From contig NZ_JAIGNM010000001.1 of NCBI RefSeq assembly GCF_019711495.1, forward strand, positions 1,054,001 to 1,118,000: DNA of 64,000 nucleotides. The letters are read 5' to 3'. How positions within the stretch are numbered: position 1 is the stretch's first letter; the number at the start of each line of letters is the position of its first letter. Positions 1-8,596 of this stretch are shown one piece after another. The notes under the pieces were generated by a model. It was not told where the DNA came from and ran no database searches. It saw nothing but the letters and a program-made list of their open reading frames with translations. Origin of the DNA: Qipengyuania xiamenensis (GTDB taxonomy: Bacteria > Pseudomonadota > Alphaproteobacteria > Sphingomonadales > Sphingomonadaceae). A program made the translations under genes and the position numbers.

Positions 1-478
1 CGTCGACCAGGTGCGCCTGGTAGCCGGGGCGGAAGAATCGATCGGTGCCGCAGAACAGGCATTGCGAATGCTCCCCCCACGCCCTTCCCTGTCCGGATTT
101 GAAAGTCTCGACCGATTTCTCGTGCTCTTCATATTGCGAAACGACTGCCTGGATGAAGCCCTGCATGCAGGCAGGCTGACCTTCCCGTCCCATGACGAGT
201 GCCTGCTCGGGGGAAATCGAGAATGTCTCGTTCTCCGGATGGAAGGTTATGTAGCCGGCGGCGCTGACCGAACCGAGCCATTCATGAAGGTATTTCGGAT
301 TGTAGCCCGTTTTCGCGGACAATTGCTCGAGGCTCATGCGTCCCTCGCCGTCGAGTGCGTCGAACAGGCCTGCCTGGTCGCCGATATAGGCCATGAACAG
401 GCTCAAAGCGCCTGCCACATCGCCGATTACCTTGCCGGCGTGCGCCTCTACTTTCGTCATGTCGATCTGCTGGATCAT
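1..478 (-). CDS. SAM-dependent methyltransferase, N-terminal part (cut by window edge)
   Basis: An open frame of 159 codons starts at 478 and runs off the left edge, so the catalytic C-terminal part is not visible. The start is an ATG with GGAGAG a few bases upstream. Residues about 15-100 form a helical winged-helix region (LFDAL..GEGRMSLEQLSAKTG, then LHEWLGSVSAAGYI). This is the N-terminal dimerisation/recognition domain of class I methyltransferases of the Rv2258c type and of O-methyltransferase-like proteins. A CLFCGT segment follows near residue 140. The SAM-binding GxGxG motif would lie beyond the edge, so substrate and activity cannot be judged. The family assignment rests on the N-terminal domain only. 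Confidence 0.6.
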   Translation of the reverse strand, partial: MIQQIDMTKVEAHAGKVIGDVAGALSLFMAYIGDQAGLFDALDGEGRMSLEQLSAKTGYNPKYLHEWLGSVSAAGYITFHPENETFSISPEQALVMGREGQPACMQGFIQAVVSQYEEHEKSVETFKSGQGRAWGEHSQCLFCGTDRFFRPGYQAHLVD

Positions 479-596
479 TTTCGCTCTCCATCACATGGAT
501 AAGCGACCCCGTGCGATCCGGGCGGGCCGGAGCGACTCGCTCTTGGGCGGCGAGCCTGCATGGCTCGACTTTCATAGCACATGCGCGACGCGCATG

Positions 597-628
597 AAAA
601 AGGGGCCGCAGGTAATCCCGCGGCCCCT
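597..628 (-). terminator. Rho-independent terminator of pnp
   Basis: A 9-bp GC-rich stem, aggggccgc at 601-609 and gcggcccct at 620-628, is followed on the minus strand by a run of T (A on the plus strand at 597-601). It lies 25 bases beyond the pnp stop codon. Confidence 0.85.
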
Positions 629-652
629 CTTCATGTGTTTGGTCCGAAAGGC

Positions 653-2932
653 TTAGTCCTTCAGGAAGTCCGGCACGTGGGCTTCACCGCCCCCGTCCTT
701 CTTGCCGCCACCGTCACGGTCACGACGCGGACCACGGCCACCACGGTCGCCGCCACGGCCACCGCGACGATCACCGCCGCCACGCGGGCCACGGTCACCG
801 CGCGGTTCGCGCGGCGGACGGGTGTCTTCCAGCTCTTCGCCGGTTTCCTGGTCGACCACGCGCATCGACAGGCGGACCTTGCCGCGCTGGTCGATCTCGA
901 GGACCTTGACCTTCACTTCCTGGCCTTCCGACACGACGTCGGTCGGCTTCTCGACGCGCTCGTTCTTCATTTCGCTGACGTGGACGAGACCGTCCTTGCC
1001 GCCCATGAAGTTCACGAATGCGCCGAAGTCGACGATGTTGACGACCTTGCCGGTGTAGATCTTGCCGACTTCCGCCTCTTCGACGATGCCTTCGATCCAC
1101 TTCTTCGCGGCTTCGATTTCATCGGCGTTCGACGAGCTGATCTTGATCACGCCTTCGTCGTCGATGTCGACCTTGGCACCGGTTTCGGCGACGATCTCGC
1201 GGATCACCTTGCCGCCCGTACCGATCACGTCGCGGATCTTCGACTTGTCGATCTGCATGGTCTCGATACGCGGAGCGTGCTTCGAAACGCCCGTACGTGC
1301 CGAACCGAGAGCCTTGGCCATCTCGCCGAGGATGTGCTGGCGGCCGGCTTTCGCCTGTTCCAGCGCCTTGGCCATGATTTCCTGCGTAATGCCGGCAACC
1401 TTGATGTCCATCTGCATGGTGGTGATACCAGCTTCCGAACCCGCAACCTTGAAGTCCATGTCGCCGAGGTGATCTTCGTCACCCAGGATGTCCGACAGGA
1501 CCGCGAAGTCGTCGCCTTCGAGGATCAGGCCCATGGCGATGCCGGAGACCGGACGTTCGATCGGAACGCCTGCGTCCATCATCGACAGACAGCCACCGCA
1601 AACGGTCGCCATCGAGCTCGAGCCGTTCGACTCGGTGATGTCCGACAGGACGCGGATCGTGTAGGGGAAGTCTTCGTGGTCGGGCAGCACGGGGTGCAGA
1701 GCGCGCCATGCGAGCTTGCCGTGACCCGTTTCGCGGCGACCGGTGAAGCCGAAGCGGCCAACTTCGCCGACCGAGTACGGCGGGAAGTTATAGTGCAGCA
1801 TGAAGTGATTGTAAGATAGGCCTTCGAGACCGTCGATCATCTGCTCTGCATCCTTGGTGCCCAGCGTGGTGGTGCAGATCGCCTGCGTTTCACCGCGGGT
1901 GAACAGCGCCGAACCATGCGTACGCGGAAGCAGGCCGACCATGGCTTCGATCGGGCGAACCTGGTCGAGCTTGCGGCCGTCGATGCGGGTGCCGTCCTTG
2001 ATGATGGCGCCGCGAACGATTTCCGCTTCGAGCTTCTTCACTGCCTTGTTGGCGACGAGCTGCGTCTGCGCTTCTTCGTCTGCGAAGGCTTCCTTGCCCT
2101 TGGCACGTGCTGCGTTGAGCGCGTCCGAGCGGGCCGACTTGTCGGTCAGCTTGTAGGCAGCGGCGATATCGTCGCCGATGATGCCGCGAAGCTTTTCCTT
2201 GATCGCCGAGGTGTCGTCCGAGGTATCCATTTCCCACGGATCCTTGGCAGCCTGCTCAGCCAGGTCGATGATCGCACCGATGACCTTGCGGCTTTCCTCA
2301 TGCGCGAACATGACGGCGCCGAGCATTTCCTCTTCGGTCAGTTCCTTGGCTTCGGATTCGACCATCATCACCGCGTCCTGCGTTGCGGCGACGACGAGGT
2401 CGAGGCGACCTTCTTCGTCGAGCGCGTTGGCAAGGCTCGGGTTGAGTTCGTATTCGCCATTGCGGAAGCCGACGCGTGCGGCGCCGATCGGGCCCATGAA
2501 GGGCACGCCCGAGATGGTCAGTGCAGCCGAAGCGGCGATCATTGCAACGATATCGGGTTCGGTCTCGCCGTCAAACGAGAGAACCTGGCAGATGACGTTG
2601 ATTTCGTTGTAGAAGCCTTCGGGGAAGAGCGGACGCACGGGGCGGTCGATCAGGCGCGAAGTCAGCGTTTCCTTCTCCGTGGCGCGGCCTTCGCGCTTGA
2701 AGAAGCCACCCGGGATACGGCCCGCGGCGGAGAATTTTTCCTGGTAGTGAACGGTCAGCGGGAAGAAGTCCTGTCCTTCCTTGACGCTCTTGGCGGCGGT
2801 CACGGCGCAGAGCACCACGGTTTCGCCATAGGTGGCCAGTACGGCGCCGTCAGCCTGACGGGCGATCTGACCGGTTTCGAGAGTGAGGGTTTTTCCGCCC
2901 CATTCAATCGATACGGTTTTCTTGTCGAACAT
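653..2932 (-). CDS. pnp: Polynucleotide phosphorylase
   Basis: 3'-to-5' phosphorolytic exoribonuclease and RNA degradosome component, 759 aa, a normal length for the family. Two RNase PH-like domains fill about residues 10-540; [13 protein letters not shown] near 400 and [19 protein letters not shown] near 495 belong to the second, catalytic one. A KH domain ([15 protein letters not shown]) lies near 560-615 and an S1 domain ([20 protein letters not shown]) near 625-695. The last 55 residues are a low-complexity Arg/Gly/Asp tail that ends in HVPDFLKD. The ATG at 2932 has AAGGA at proper spacing. It lies 176 bases downstream of rpsO in the same direction, the order seen in many proteobacteria, and ends in a strong terminator. 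Confidence 0.97.
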   Translation of the reverse strand: MFDKKTVSIEWGGKTLTLETGQIARQADGAVLATYGETVVLCAVTAAKSVKEGQDFFPLTVHYQEKFSAAGRIPGGFFKREGRATEKETLTSRLIDRPVRPLFPEGFYNEINVICQVLSFDGETEPDIVAMIAASAALTISGVPFMGPIGAARVGFRNGEYELNPSLANALDEEGRLDLVVAATQDAVMMVESEAKELTEEEMLGAVMFAHEESRKVIGAIIDLAEQAAKDPWEMDTSDDTSAIKEKLRGIIGDDIAAAYKLTDKSARSDALNAARAKGKEAFADEEAQTQLVANKAVKKLEAEIVRGAIIKDGTRIDGRKLDQVRPIEAMVGLLPRTHGSALFTRGETQAICTTTLGTKDAEQMIDGLEGLSYNHFMLHYNFPPYSVGEVGRFGFTGRRETGHGKLAWRALHPVLPDHEDFPYTIRVLSDITESNGSSSMATVCGGCLSMMDAGVPIERPVSGIAMGLILEGDDFAVLSDILGDEDHLGDMDFKVAGSEAGITTMQMDIKVAGITQEIMAKALEQAKAGRQHILGEMAKALGSARTGVSKHAPRIETMQIDKSKIRDVIGTGGKVIREIVAETGAKVDIDDEGVIKISSSNADEIEAAKKWIEGIVEEAEVGKIYTGKVVNIVDFGAFVNFMGGKDGLVHVSEMKNERVEKPTDVVSEGQEVKVKVLEIDQRGKVRLSMRVVDQETGEELEDTRPPREPRGDRGPRGGGDRRGGRGGDRGGRGPRRDRDGGGKKDGGGEAHVPDFLKD

Positions 2933-2948
2933 GTATTTTCCTTATGAA

Positions 2949-2975
2949 CCCGCACGGCCTCATTGCGGTGCGGGG
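2949..2975 (-). promoter_or_regulatory. Stem-loop in the pnp leader
   Basis: Inverted repeat cccgcac (2949-2955) and gtgcggg (2969-2975), a perfect 7-bp stem with a 13-base loop, 17 bases upstream of the pnp start codon. In enterobacteria the pnp leader folds into a stem cut by RNase III, which permits autoregulation. The position here fits such a role, but that is inference. Confidence 0.4.
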
Positions 2976-3072
2976 CCTACAGTGCCGGGTGTACCGTCCC
3001 GGTCCGGTTCGGGGCATTCCATCTGCCCCCTTGAAACTCCCGCGCCGGATTGCGCGAGGTGCCAAATAGCAA

Positions 3073-3098
3073 GAGGGGCGACCTTTTGGCCGCCCCTC
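3073..3098 (-). terminator. Hairpin between rpsO and pnp (partial terminator or processing site)
   Basis: An 11-bp stem with one G-T pair and an AAAA loop lies directly after the rpsO stop codon (gaggggcg... at 3073, ...cgcccctc ending at 3098). On the minus strand the downstream sequence is only weakly T-rich, so it could act as an incomplete terminator that lets some transcription reach pnp, as the t1 attenuator does in Escherichia coli. Confidence 0.65.
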
Positions 3099-3108
3099 CG
3101 AGAAACTC

Positions 3109-3378
3109 TTACTTACGAAGACCCAGCTTCGCGATCAGGGCGTTGTAACGCTCGACATCTTTCTTCTTGAGATAGGCGAGCAGGTTACGGCGCTTATTGA
3201 CCATCATGAGGAGACCACGGCGCGAGTGGTTGTCCTTGTGGTTGGCCTTGAAGTGATCGGTGAGGTTGCGAATACGCTCGGTCAGGATCGCGACCTGGAC
3301 TTCCGGCGAACCGGTGTCGCCCTTGCCCTGTGCGTGATCCTTCATGATTTCAGCTTTACGCTCGGTGGTAACCGACAT
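3109..3378 (-). CDS. rpsO: 30S ribosomal protein S15
   Basis: Primary 16S rRNA-binding protein of the small-subunit platform, 89 aa, the exact family length. It shows the S15 signature [17 protein letters not shown] near residues 21-37, then [13 protein letters not shown]-type helix residues ([20 protein letters not shown]) and a C-terminal [10 protein letters not shown]. The start lies 5 bases beyond the truB stop, so the two are almost certainly co-transcribed. pnp follows after a hairpin. Confidence 0.98.
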   Translation of the reverse strand: MSVTTERKAEIMKDHAQGKGDTGSPEVQVAILTERIRNLTDHFKANHKDNHSRRGLLMMVNKRRNLLAYLKKKDVERYNALIAKLGLRK

Positions 3379-3383
3379 TCATT

Positions 3384-4304
3384 CTACTCCGCGACATCCG
3401 GTAGGTTGAAACCCCTGACGACCTTGGCCGTCCCACCTTCGAGTTCCATCACTGCCACCGGGGTATTTCCCAGCTTGGCCAGATGAAGCCCATCGGTTTG
3501 GGGCAGTTCCGACAGTACCCGGCCCTGGCGGACCGCCTGCGCGCTGTCGGGTTCGAGGTGAAGGACCGGGATGTCGTCCAGTCCGGCCTCTAGCGGCAGG
3601 AGAAGGTTTTCGATGGCCGCGCCCTTAGCGATTTCCTCGCACTTGTCCAGCGAAATCGCCTGATTTTCGAGGAAAGGGCCGGCCTTGATGCGCCTGAGAT
3701 AGGTAACGTGCCCAAGGCTTCCAAGCGCGCGTGCGATATCCCGTGCAAGCGAACGGATGTATGTGCCCTTCGAGACATGGGCGACGAGGGTCACGCTACC
3801 TTCGTCTGCGCTCTCGATCTCGAGCGAGTGAATGGTCGTCGCGCGCAGCTTCATTTCGACCTGCTCGCCCGCCCGTGCACGGTCGTAGGCGCGCTTGCCG
3901 TCGATCTTGATGGCCGAATAGGCAGGTGGCGCCTGTTCGATTGCGCCGGTGAATTGCGGAAGGACAGCCTCGACCTGCTCTCTGGTGGGCAGGTGGTTCG
4001 ACCGCTCGATCACCTCGCCCTCGGTATCGAGCGTATCGGTCTCCTCACCGAACTTGATCGTGAAGGCGTAGATCTTGCTCGCATCGAGCATGCGGCCTGC
4101 AAGCTTGGTCGCTTCCCCCAGCGCGATGGGCAGCACCCCCTCGGCCAGCGGATCGAGTGTGCCGCCATGGCCTACCTTGGTCTTCTTGTAGCCACCCTGC
4201 CTGAGCACGCGCTTCACCATGCCAACCGCCTGCGTCGAACCGAGCCCGCGCGGCTTGTCGAGCAGCAGCCAGCCGTGGGGTGCGGGTTTGCTTCGTTCGG
4301 TCAT
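3384..4304 (-). CDS. truB: tRNA pseudouridine(55) synthase
   Basis: Converts U55 in the T-loop of tRNAs to pseudouridine; cytoplasmic; 306 aa, typical for the bacterial TruB family. The N-terminal part has the box GWLLLDKPRGLGSTQAV, and the catalytic aspartate lies in the GHGGTLDPLAEGVLPIALG motif near residue 50. The C-terminal portion (from about 240) is the short PUA-like tail. The start overlaps the stop of the M50 protease gene by 4 bases and the stop is 5 bases before rpsO, consistent with an operon. In many alphaproteobacteria truB follows rbfA; here it is about 4 kb away. Confidence 0.96.
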   Translation of the reverse strand: MTERSKPAPHGWLLLDKPRGLGSTQAVGMVKRVLRQGGYKKTKVGHGGTLDPLAEGVLPIALGEATKLAGRMLDASKIYAFTIKFGEETDTLDTEGEVIERSNHLPTREQVEAVLPQFTGAIEQAPPAYSAIKIDGKRAYDRARAGEQVEMKLRATTIHSLEIESADEGSVTLVAHVSKGTYIRSLARDIARALGSLGHVTYLRRIKAGPFLENQAISLDKCEEIAKGAAIENLLLPLEAGLDDIPVLHLEPDSAQAVRQGRVLSELPQTDGLHLAKLGNTPVAVMELEGGTAKVVRGFNLPDVAE

Positions 4305-4990
4305 GCGATGAAGCGCGCGATGCTGTCAGCAAGCGAATAGAACACGCCGGAAAGCCACTGGACCGGCGGATAGACGGTCTTCTCGATCCAGCCTGCGTCG
4401 GGGAAGGCCCATGTCGCGGCGATCAGCACCAGGAACACCAGCATGCCCAATGCCTGAAGGCGTTGCCAATGCGCAGCCCAGCTCCGCGGCAGGAGCCCGC
4501 CTACGATATGCGAACCGTCGAACGGCGGGATCGGCAGCAGGTTGAACAGGGCGAGAAACGCGTTGATCACGATGAACATCGAAAACGCAGTCACCAGCCA
4601 ATCCGGCATGGCGACTCCCCAAGTGATCGCCAGCCCTGCGACGATGCCGAAGCCGACCGCTCCCAAGAGCGAGAGAACGATATTCGTGCCCGGCCCGGCG
4701 GCGGCAACGGCCATCATCCCGAAGCGCGGATTGCGAAGCTCCTTGGCGATGACAGGTACCGGTTTGGCCCAGCCGAAGATCGGTCCTCCCAGCAAGGCCA
4801 AGGCACCGGGCACCAGCAGCGTACCGACAGGATCGACATGCTTGATGGGATTGAGCGACAGACGCCCCTTGTCGCGCGCCGTGGTGTCACCCAGCGCGAG
4901 CGCGGTCCAGCCATGCGCAACCTCGTGGAACACGATCGCCACAATCAGGCACGGCACGAGGATCAGGGCAAAGGTTAGCGTATCGAGCAT
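4301..4990 (-). CDS. Site-2 protease family (M50) membrane metalloprotease
   Basis: A 229-aa multi-pass membrane protein of the small M50B rhomboid-free type (SpoIVFB/YwhC-like). The zinc-binding HEVAH motif lies at residues 22-26 within the first membrane segment, and the second metal ligand is probably the Asp of NLLPIPPFDGS near residue 160. About five or six hydrophobic segments are visible. There is no PDZ domain, so it is not the RseP-type sigma-E protease. Its substrate is unknown. It overlaps truB by 4 bases and starts 39 bases after the tdk stop, so it probably sits in the tdk-truB-rpsO-pnp transcription unit. Confidence 0.85.
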   Translation of the reverse strand: MLDTLTFALILVPCLIVAIVFHEVAHGWTALALGDTTARDKGRLSLNPIKHVDPVGTLLVPGALALLGGPIFGWAKPVPVIAKELRNPRFGMMAVAAAGPGTNIVLSLLGAVGFGIVAGLAITWGVAMPDWLVTAFSMFIVINAFLALFNLLPIPPFDGSHIVGGLLPRSWAAHWQRLQALGMLVFLVLIAATWAFPDAGWIEKTVYPPVQWLSGVFYSLADSIARFIA

Positions 4991-5029
4991 CGCAGCTATG
5001 TAGGGACGGCTTGGGGCGTGCGCACCCCT

Positions 5030-5608
5030 CTAGCCTTCCAGCGCCTCGCAGAAATGCCTGCGACACATGGCGACATAGCGGTCGTTGCCGCCGATCTCGG
5101 TCTGGGCACCTTCGCTGACCGCCTTGCCATTGGCATCGACGCGCAGGTTCATCGTCGCCTTGCGACCGCAGTCGCACACGGCCTTCATCTCGACCAGCGC
5201 ATCGGCAATCCCGAGCAGCGCGGCGGATCCCGGGAAAAGCTCGCCCTGGAAATCGGTCCTGAGGCCATAACAAAGGACGGGGATACCCGCCTTGTCCGCA
5301 AGGCGAGCCAGCTGCCAGACCTGCTCTTGCGTCAGGAACTGCGCTTCGTCCACCAGCACGCAGGCCAGTTCGCTATCTGCGTGTTCACGCAGCACATGCG
5401 CCTCGATATCCGTATCCTGCTCATAGCGATGCGCATCGCTGGCCAGGCCGATACGGCTCGAAATCGCCCCGAAGCCGGGCCGATCGTCCAGCGCCGCCGT
5501 CCAGAGCGACACCTTCATCCCGCGCTCGCCATAGTTGAACGCGGTCTGCAGGAGCGTCGAACTCTTCCCCGCATTCATGCTGGCATAGTAGAAATACAGC
5601 TTGGCCAT
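5030..5608 (-). CDS. tdk: Thymidine kinase (class II)
   Basis: Phosphorylates thymidine for nucleotide salvage; cytoplasmic; 192 aa. The Walker A motif ASMNAGKSS lies at residues 9-17, the Walker B-like VLVDEAQFL near 85-93, and the lasso/zinc ligands are suggested by VCDCGRKATMN near 140 and CRRHFCEA near the end. These mark the small bacterial/human TK1 type rather than the viral type. It is the first gene of the leftward group and is divergent from the AbgT-type transporter gene. The spacer holds a small inverted repeat, ttgggg/ccccaa at 5661-5678. Confidence 0.95.
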   Translation of the reverse strand: MAKLYFYYASMNAGKSSTLLQTAFNYGERGMKVSLWTAALDDRPGFGAISSRIGLASDAHRYEQDTDIEAHVLREHADSELACVLVDEAQFLTQEQVWQLARLADKAGIPVLCYGLRTDFQGELFPGSAALLGIADALVEMKAVCDCGRKATMNLRVDANGKAVSEGAQTEIGGNDRYVAMCRRHFCEALEG

Positions 5609-5710
5609 GGGCAGGGCCTAGCCTGTGCTGCAGGGGCTGTTAAGGAGAGTGACAGACAGGATTGGGGATGACGCCCCAACAAAAGCAGTACGATTATACA
5701 GGGACGATCC

Positions 5711-7339
5711 ATGGCAGAGGCAAACACGGCGCCCGGCGCGCAGACCGGCATTCTCGGTTGGGTAGAACGGACGGGTAACAAATTGCCCGATCCCGTCTTC
5801 ATCTTCTTCTACCTGATCATCGCGCTGATGATCGTTTCGATCATCGCCGCAATGACCGGCGTTTCCGCACTTCATCCTACCGCTATCGACGAAAGCACCG
5901 GCGCGGCCCTGCGCATCGATGCCGTCAGCCTTCTCTCACCCGACAATATCCAGCGGCTCTGGGTCGAAATGCCCAAGACTTTCACCCACTTCCACCCGCT
6001 GGGATACGTGCTGGTCGTGATGCTGGGGGCCGGTATTGCGGAACGCTCCGGTTTCTTCGCGGCTGGCATGTCCAAGGCCGTGAAGAGCGCACCGACCGCC
6101 CTGCTTACCCCTGTGGTCGCGCTGGTCGCCATGATCGGCAACCATGCAGCCGACGCCGGATACGTGGTGCTCATCCCGCTCGCAGGCATCCTCTTCGCCG
6201 CTGCCGGGCGCCATCCGCTTGCCGGTATCGCGGCCGCCTTTGCCGGTGTGTCCGGCGGTTTCTCGGCCAATATCTCGCCCGGCCAGCTCGACGCCCTGCT
6301 CTTCGGCATTACCGAGGAAGCCGTTGGCGCCAGCGCGCTCGACCCGAGCTGGACCGCGAACATCGCGGGCAACTGGTACTTCATTGCCGCGATGACGTTC
6401 CTCTACCTGCCGATCATCTGGTACGTGACCGACAAGATCATCGAGCCTCGCCTCGGCGCATGGACGGGCGGTGCAACAGCCGGCGTCGAAGCCGGTGACA
6501 CGCCTGCCGATCCGGCCGCGAACGACGAAGCGCTGGCCTCCAAGGGCCTGCGTCATGCAGGCCTTGCAGCTTTGTTCGTGGTCGGCCTGTGGACGCTGAT
6601 GGTATTCGCCCCCGGCACTCCGCTGATCGACGAGGCTGCCTGCGATGCAGTGCCGGCTGCCGACTGCTCGATCCACGCGCAGCTACGCCCGCTATACCAG
6701 TCGCTGGTGGCGGGCTTCTTCCTGCTCTTCCTGCTGACCGGCTGGGCCTATGGCCGCGCGACCGGCACGATAAAGAACCACCGCGATCTCGTGAACATGA
6801 TGGCCGAGAGCATGAAGGACATGGGCTATTACCTCGTCCTCGCCTTCGCTGCGGCGCATTTCGTGGCGATGTTCGGCTGGTCGAACCTCGGCCTCATCAC
6901 CGCGGTCCATGGTGCCGCCGGTATCGAAAGCACCGGCCTGCCCCTGCCGCTGGTCCTCGGCCTGATGGTGATTTTCGCCGGCCTGCTGAACCTGTTCGTG
7001 GGTTCGGCGTCCGCAAAGTGGGCGTTGCTTGCCCCGATCCTCGTGCCGATGCTCATGCTGCTCGGCATCAGCCCGGAAGGTGCGACCGCCGCCTATCGCG
7101 TCGGTGACAGTGCGACGAACATCATCACACCGCTGATGGTCTATTTCCCGCTGATCCTGGTGTTCGCGCAACGCTGGGTGAAGGACTTCGGCCTCGGCAG
7201 CCTGACCGCGATGATGCTGCCCTATTCGGTATGGCTGCTCATTTCGGGCGTGCTGCTGATCGTGGGCTGGTTCTATCTCGGCATCCCGCTGGGGCCGGAC
7301 GCACCGGTGGCCTACACCCTGCCGGGCGGTGCGGGCTAA
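5711..7339 (+). CDS. AbgT family transporter (p-aminobenzoyl-glutamate / antimetabolite efflux type)
   Basis: Inner-membrane transporter, 542 aa, with about 12 hydrophobic segments. It has the usual AbgT features: an N-terminal NKLPDPVFIFFYLI segment, the HPLGYVLVVMLGAGIAERSGFF region, and the C-terminal GDSATNIITPLMVYFPLI motif. The family imports p-aminobenzoyl-glutamate or exports sulfonamide-like antimetabolites; the sequence alone does not decide. The ATG at 5711 is the first good start, with AGGGAC upstream. It ends 3 bases from the convergent rbfA stop, with no room for a separate terminator. Confidence 0.9.
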   Translation: MAEANTAPGAQTGILGWVERTGNKLPDPVFIFFYLIIALMIVSIIAAMTGVSALHPTAIDESTGAALRIDAVSLLSPDNIQRLWVEMPKTFTHFHPLGYVLVVMLGAGIAERSGFFAAGMSKAVKSAPTALLTPVVALVAMIGNHAADAGYVVLIPLAGILFAAAGRHPLAGIAAAFAGVSGGFSANISPGQLDALLFGITEEAVGASALDPSWTANIAGNWYFIAAMTFLYLPIIWYVTDKIIEPRLGAWTGGATAGVEAGDTPADPAANDEALASKGLRHAGLAALFVVGLWTLMVFAPGTPLIDEAACDAVPAADCSIHAQLRPLYQSLVAGFFLLFLLTGWAYGRATGTIKNHRDLVNMMAESMKDMGYYLVLAFAAAHFVAMFGWSNLGLITAVHGAAGIESTGLPLPLVLGLMVIFAGLLNLFVGSASAKWALLAPILVPMLMLLGISPEGATAAYRVGDSATNIITPLMVYFPLILVFAQRWVKDFGLGSLTAMMLPYSVWLLISGVLLIVGWFYLGIPLGPDAPVAYTLPGGAG

Positions 7340-7342
7340 GAG

Positions 7343-7741
7343 TTATTCTTCGTCCTCGAGGTCGCGTGCGACCTTGGGGTCGGAGAGCAGCTGTTCGATC
7401 CGGTCGGCCTCGTCGAAGCTTTCATCCGGCTGGAAGCTCAATTTGGGTGCAAACTTCAGCCCCAGACGCTTGGCGACTTCCTTCTGGAAGAAGGCAGTAT
7501 TCGTCCGCAGGGCCTTGAGCACAGCCGCCTCGTCCTGACCCAGCAAGGGTTTCACATAGGCTTTCGCATTGCGAAGGTCGGGCGTCATCCGAACCTCGGT
7601 CACGGCGATATTGGACGCGCTGAGGACATCGTCATGCGCCTCGCCGCGGGCGAGCAATTCGGAGAGGATGTGCCGGACCCGCTCGCCCACCTTCAGGACG
7701 CGGACGGACTGCTGTTCGGGGGTGGACTGGTTGCGGGCCAT
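7343..7741 (-). CDS. rbfA: Ribosome-binding factor A
   Basis: Assists late 16S rRNA maturation of the 30S subunit; cytoplasmic; 132 aa. The KH-like fold is recognisable from [20 protein letters not shown] near residue 13, then [19 protein letters not shown]-like strands ([22 protein letters not shown]) and a [21 protein letters not shown] segment. The start [11 protein letters not shown] at 7741 was chosen over longer frames because it overlaps the preceding stop by one base (TGATG) and matches family length. It is the last gene of the nusA-infB operon. Confidence 0.95.
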   Translation of the reverse strand: MARNQSTPEQQSVRVLKVGERVRHILSELLARGEAHDDVLSASNIAVTEVRMTPDLRNAKAYVKPLLGQDEAAVLKALRTNTAFFQKEVAKRLGLKFAPKLSFQPDESFDEADRIEQLLSDPKVARDLEDEE

Positions 7742-8154
7742 CAGGTGTCTCCTGCCGGACGTGGTGTGGGAATGGCGGTGCTGGTCGAACGCGCGAGCAA
7801 ATTGCCCTGTTCGTCGAACAATTCGCCTTCGAGGAAGATCACTCGCCGTCCGCGCCGGACCACGCGGCCTTTGCCGATCACCGGCCCGGCCATCACCGGC
7901 CGGAGAAGGGTCATGTTGATTTCCAGATTGAGCGGGGCCTCGACATGGTCGGTTGCCCAGACATGCGCCCAGCCCATGACCTCGTCGAGGAAGCCCGCAA
8001 CCAATCCGCCCTGCACGCTGCCGCGCGGGGTAATGAAGCTGTCTGGCGCATGGAAGCGCAGGGTGATCTCCTCGCGCTCCTTGTCGAAGCTGTCGAATTT
8101 CACGCCCATCAGGTCGGCATGCGCTGCGCCCAGCGCGTGTTCCTTCGGATTCAT
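7741..8154 (-). CDS. PaaI-type hotdog thioesterase (copy 1)
   Basis: A 137-aa single-domain hotdog protein of the PaaI/YbgC-like acyl-CoA thioesterase family. It carries [21 protein letters not shown], the family's catalytic G-G-x-x-A-x-x-x-D-type helix, near residues 45-65, and a C-terminal [22 protein letters not shown] strand. The aligned gene immediately upstream is clearly a paralog. It overlaps rbfA by one base and the upstream copy by 4 bases, so it is translationally coupled within the infB operon. The substrate is unknown. Confidence 0.85.
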   Translation of the reverse strand: MNPKEHALGAAHADLMGVKFDSFDKEREEITLRFHAPDSFITPRGSVQGGLVAGFLDEVMGWAHVWATDHVEAPLNLEINMTLLRPVMAGPVIGKGRVVRRGRRVIFLEGELFDEQGNLLARSTSTAIPTPRPAGDT

Positions 8155-8582
8155 TCGGCTTTCCCCGGAACAGGTGTCGGCAATGCCGTCGATGTGGCCC
8201 TCGCGAGCAGATTGCCCTCGCGGTCGAAGAGCTCGCCCTCGAGGAAAGCGACGCGCTTGCCCACCCGCACCACACGCCCCTTGGCGGTGATCGTGTCGAG
8301 CGAGACCATGCGCACGAACGTCAGCTTCATGTCGAGATTGAGTGGGAGACGAATACCTTCTTCGCCGAACCTCGTCTCGGTCACGGCAAGCAGCGCGCCG
8401 CCCATGACCTCGTCGAGGAAGCCTGCGATCAGACCGCCCTGCACCGCGCCGCGCGGAGATGCGAAGCTCGGCGGCGGCGTATAGCGCGTGGTGAGTTCGC
8501 CCCTTTCCTCATCGAAAGAGACGAACTCGGAACCCATCAGTTCGGCAGATGGCGAGCGCTGGCTTTCGTAGATCCTAGCCAT
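8151..8582 (-). CDS. PaaI-type hotdog thioesterase (copy 2)
   Basis: A 143-aa hotdog-fold thioesterase, paralog of the adjacent copy. The two share the pattern PRG(S/A)VQGGL(V/I)AGFLDEVMG, LNLxxxxTxxR and [16 protein letters not shown]. Copy 2 has a 4-residue insertion before the LNLDM strand and a different N-terminus ([11 protein letters not shown]). It starts 14 bases after infB. No role in translation is known for this family; co-transcription may simply tie its expression to growth. Confidence 0.85.
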   Translation of the reverse strand: MARIYESQRSPSAELMGSEFVSFDEERGELTTRYTPPPSFASPRGAVQGGLIAGFLDEVMGGALLAVTETRFGEEGIRLPLNLDMKLTFVRMVSLDTITAKGRVVRVGKRVAFLEGELFDREGNLLARATSTALPTPVPGKAE

Positions 8583-8596
8583 TCACCCGAGCCCCA

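Noticed and set aside
11-502. Rightward open frame over the left edge
   Set aside because: It is the antisense shadow of the leftward methyltransferase, which has a ribosome site, a recognisable winged-helix domain and no stop up to the edge.
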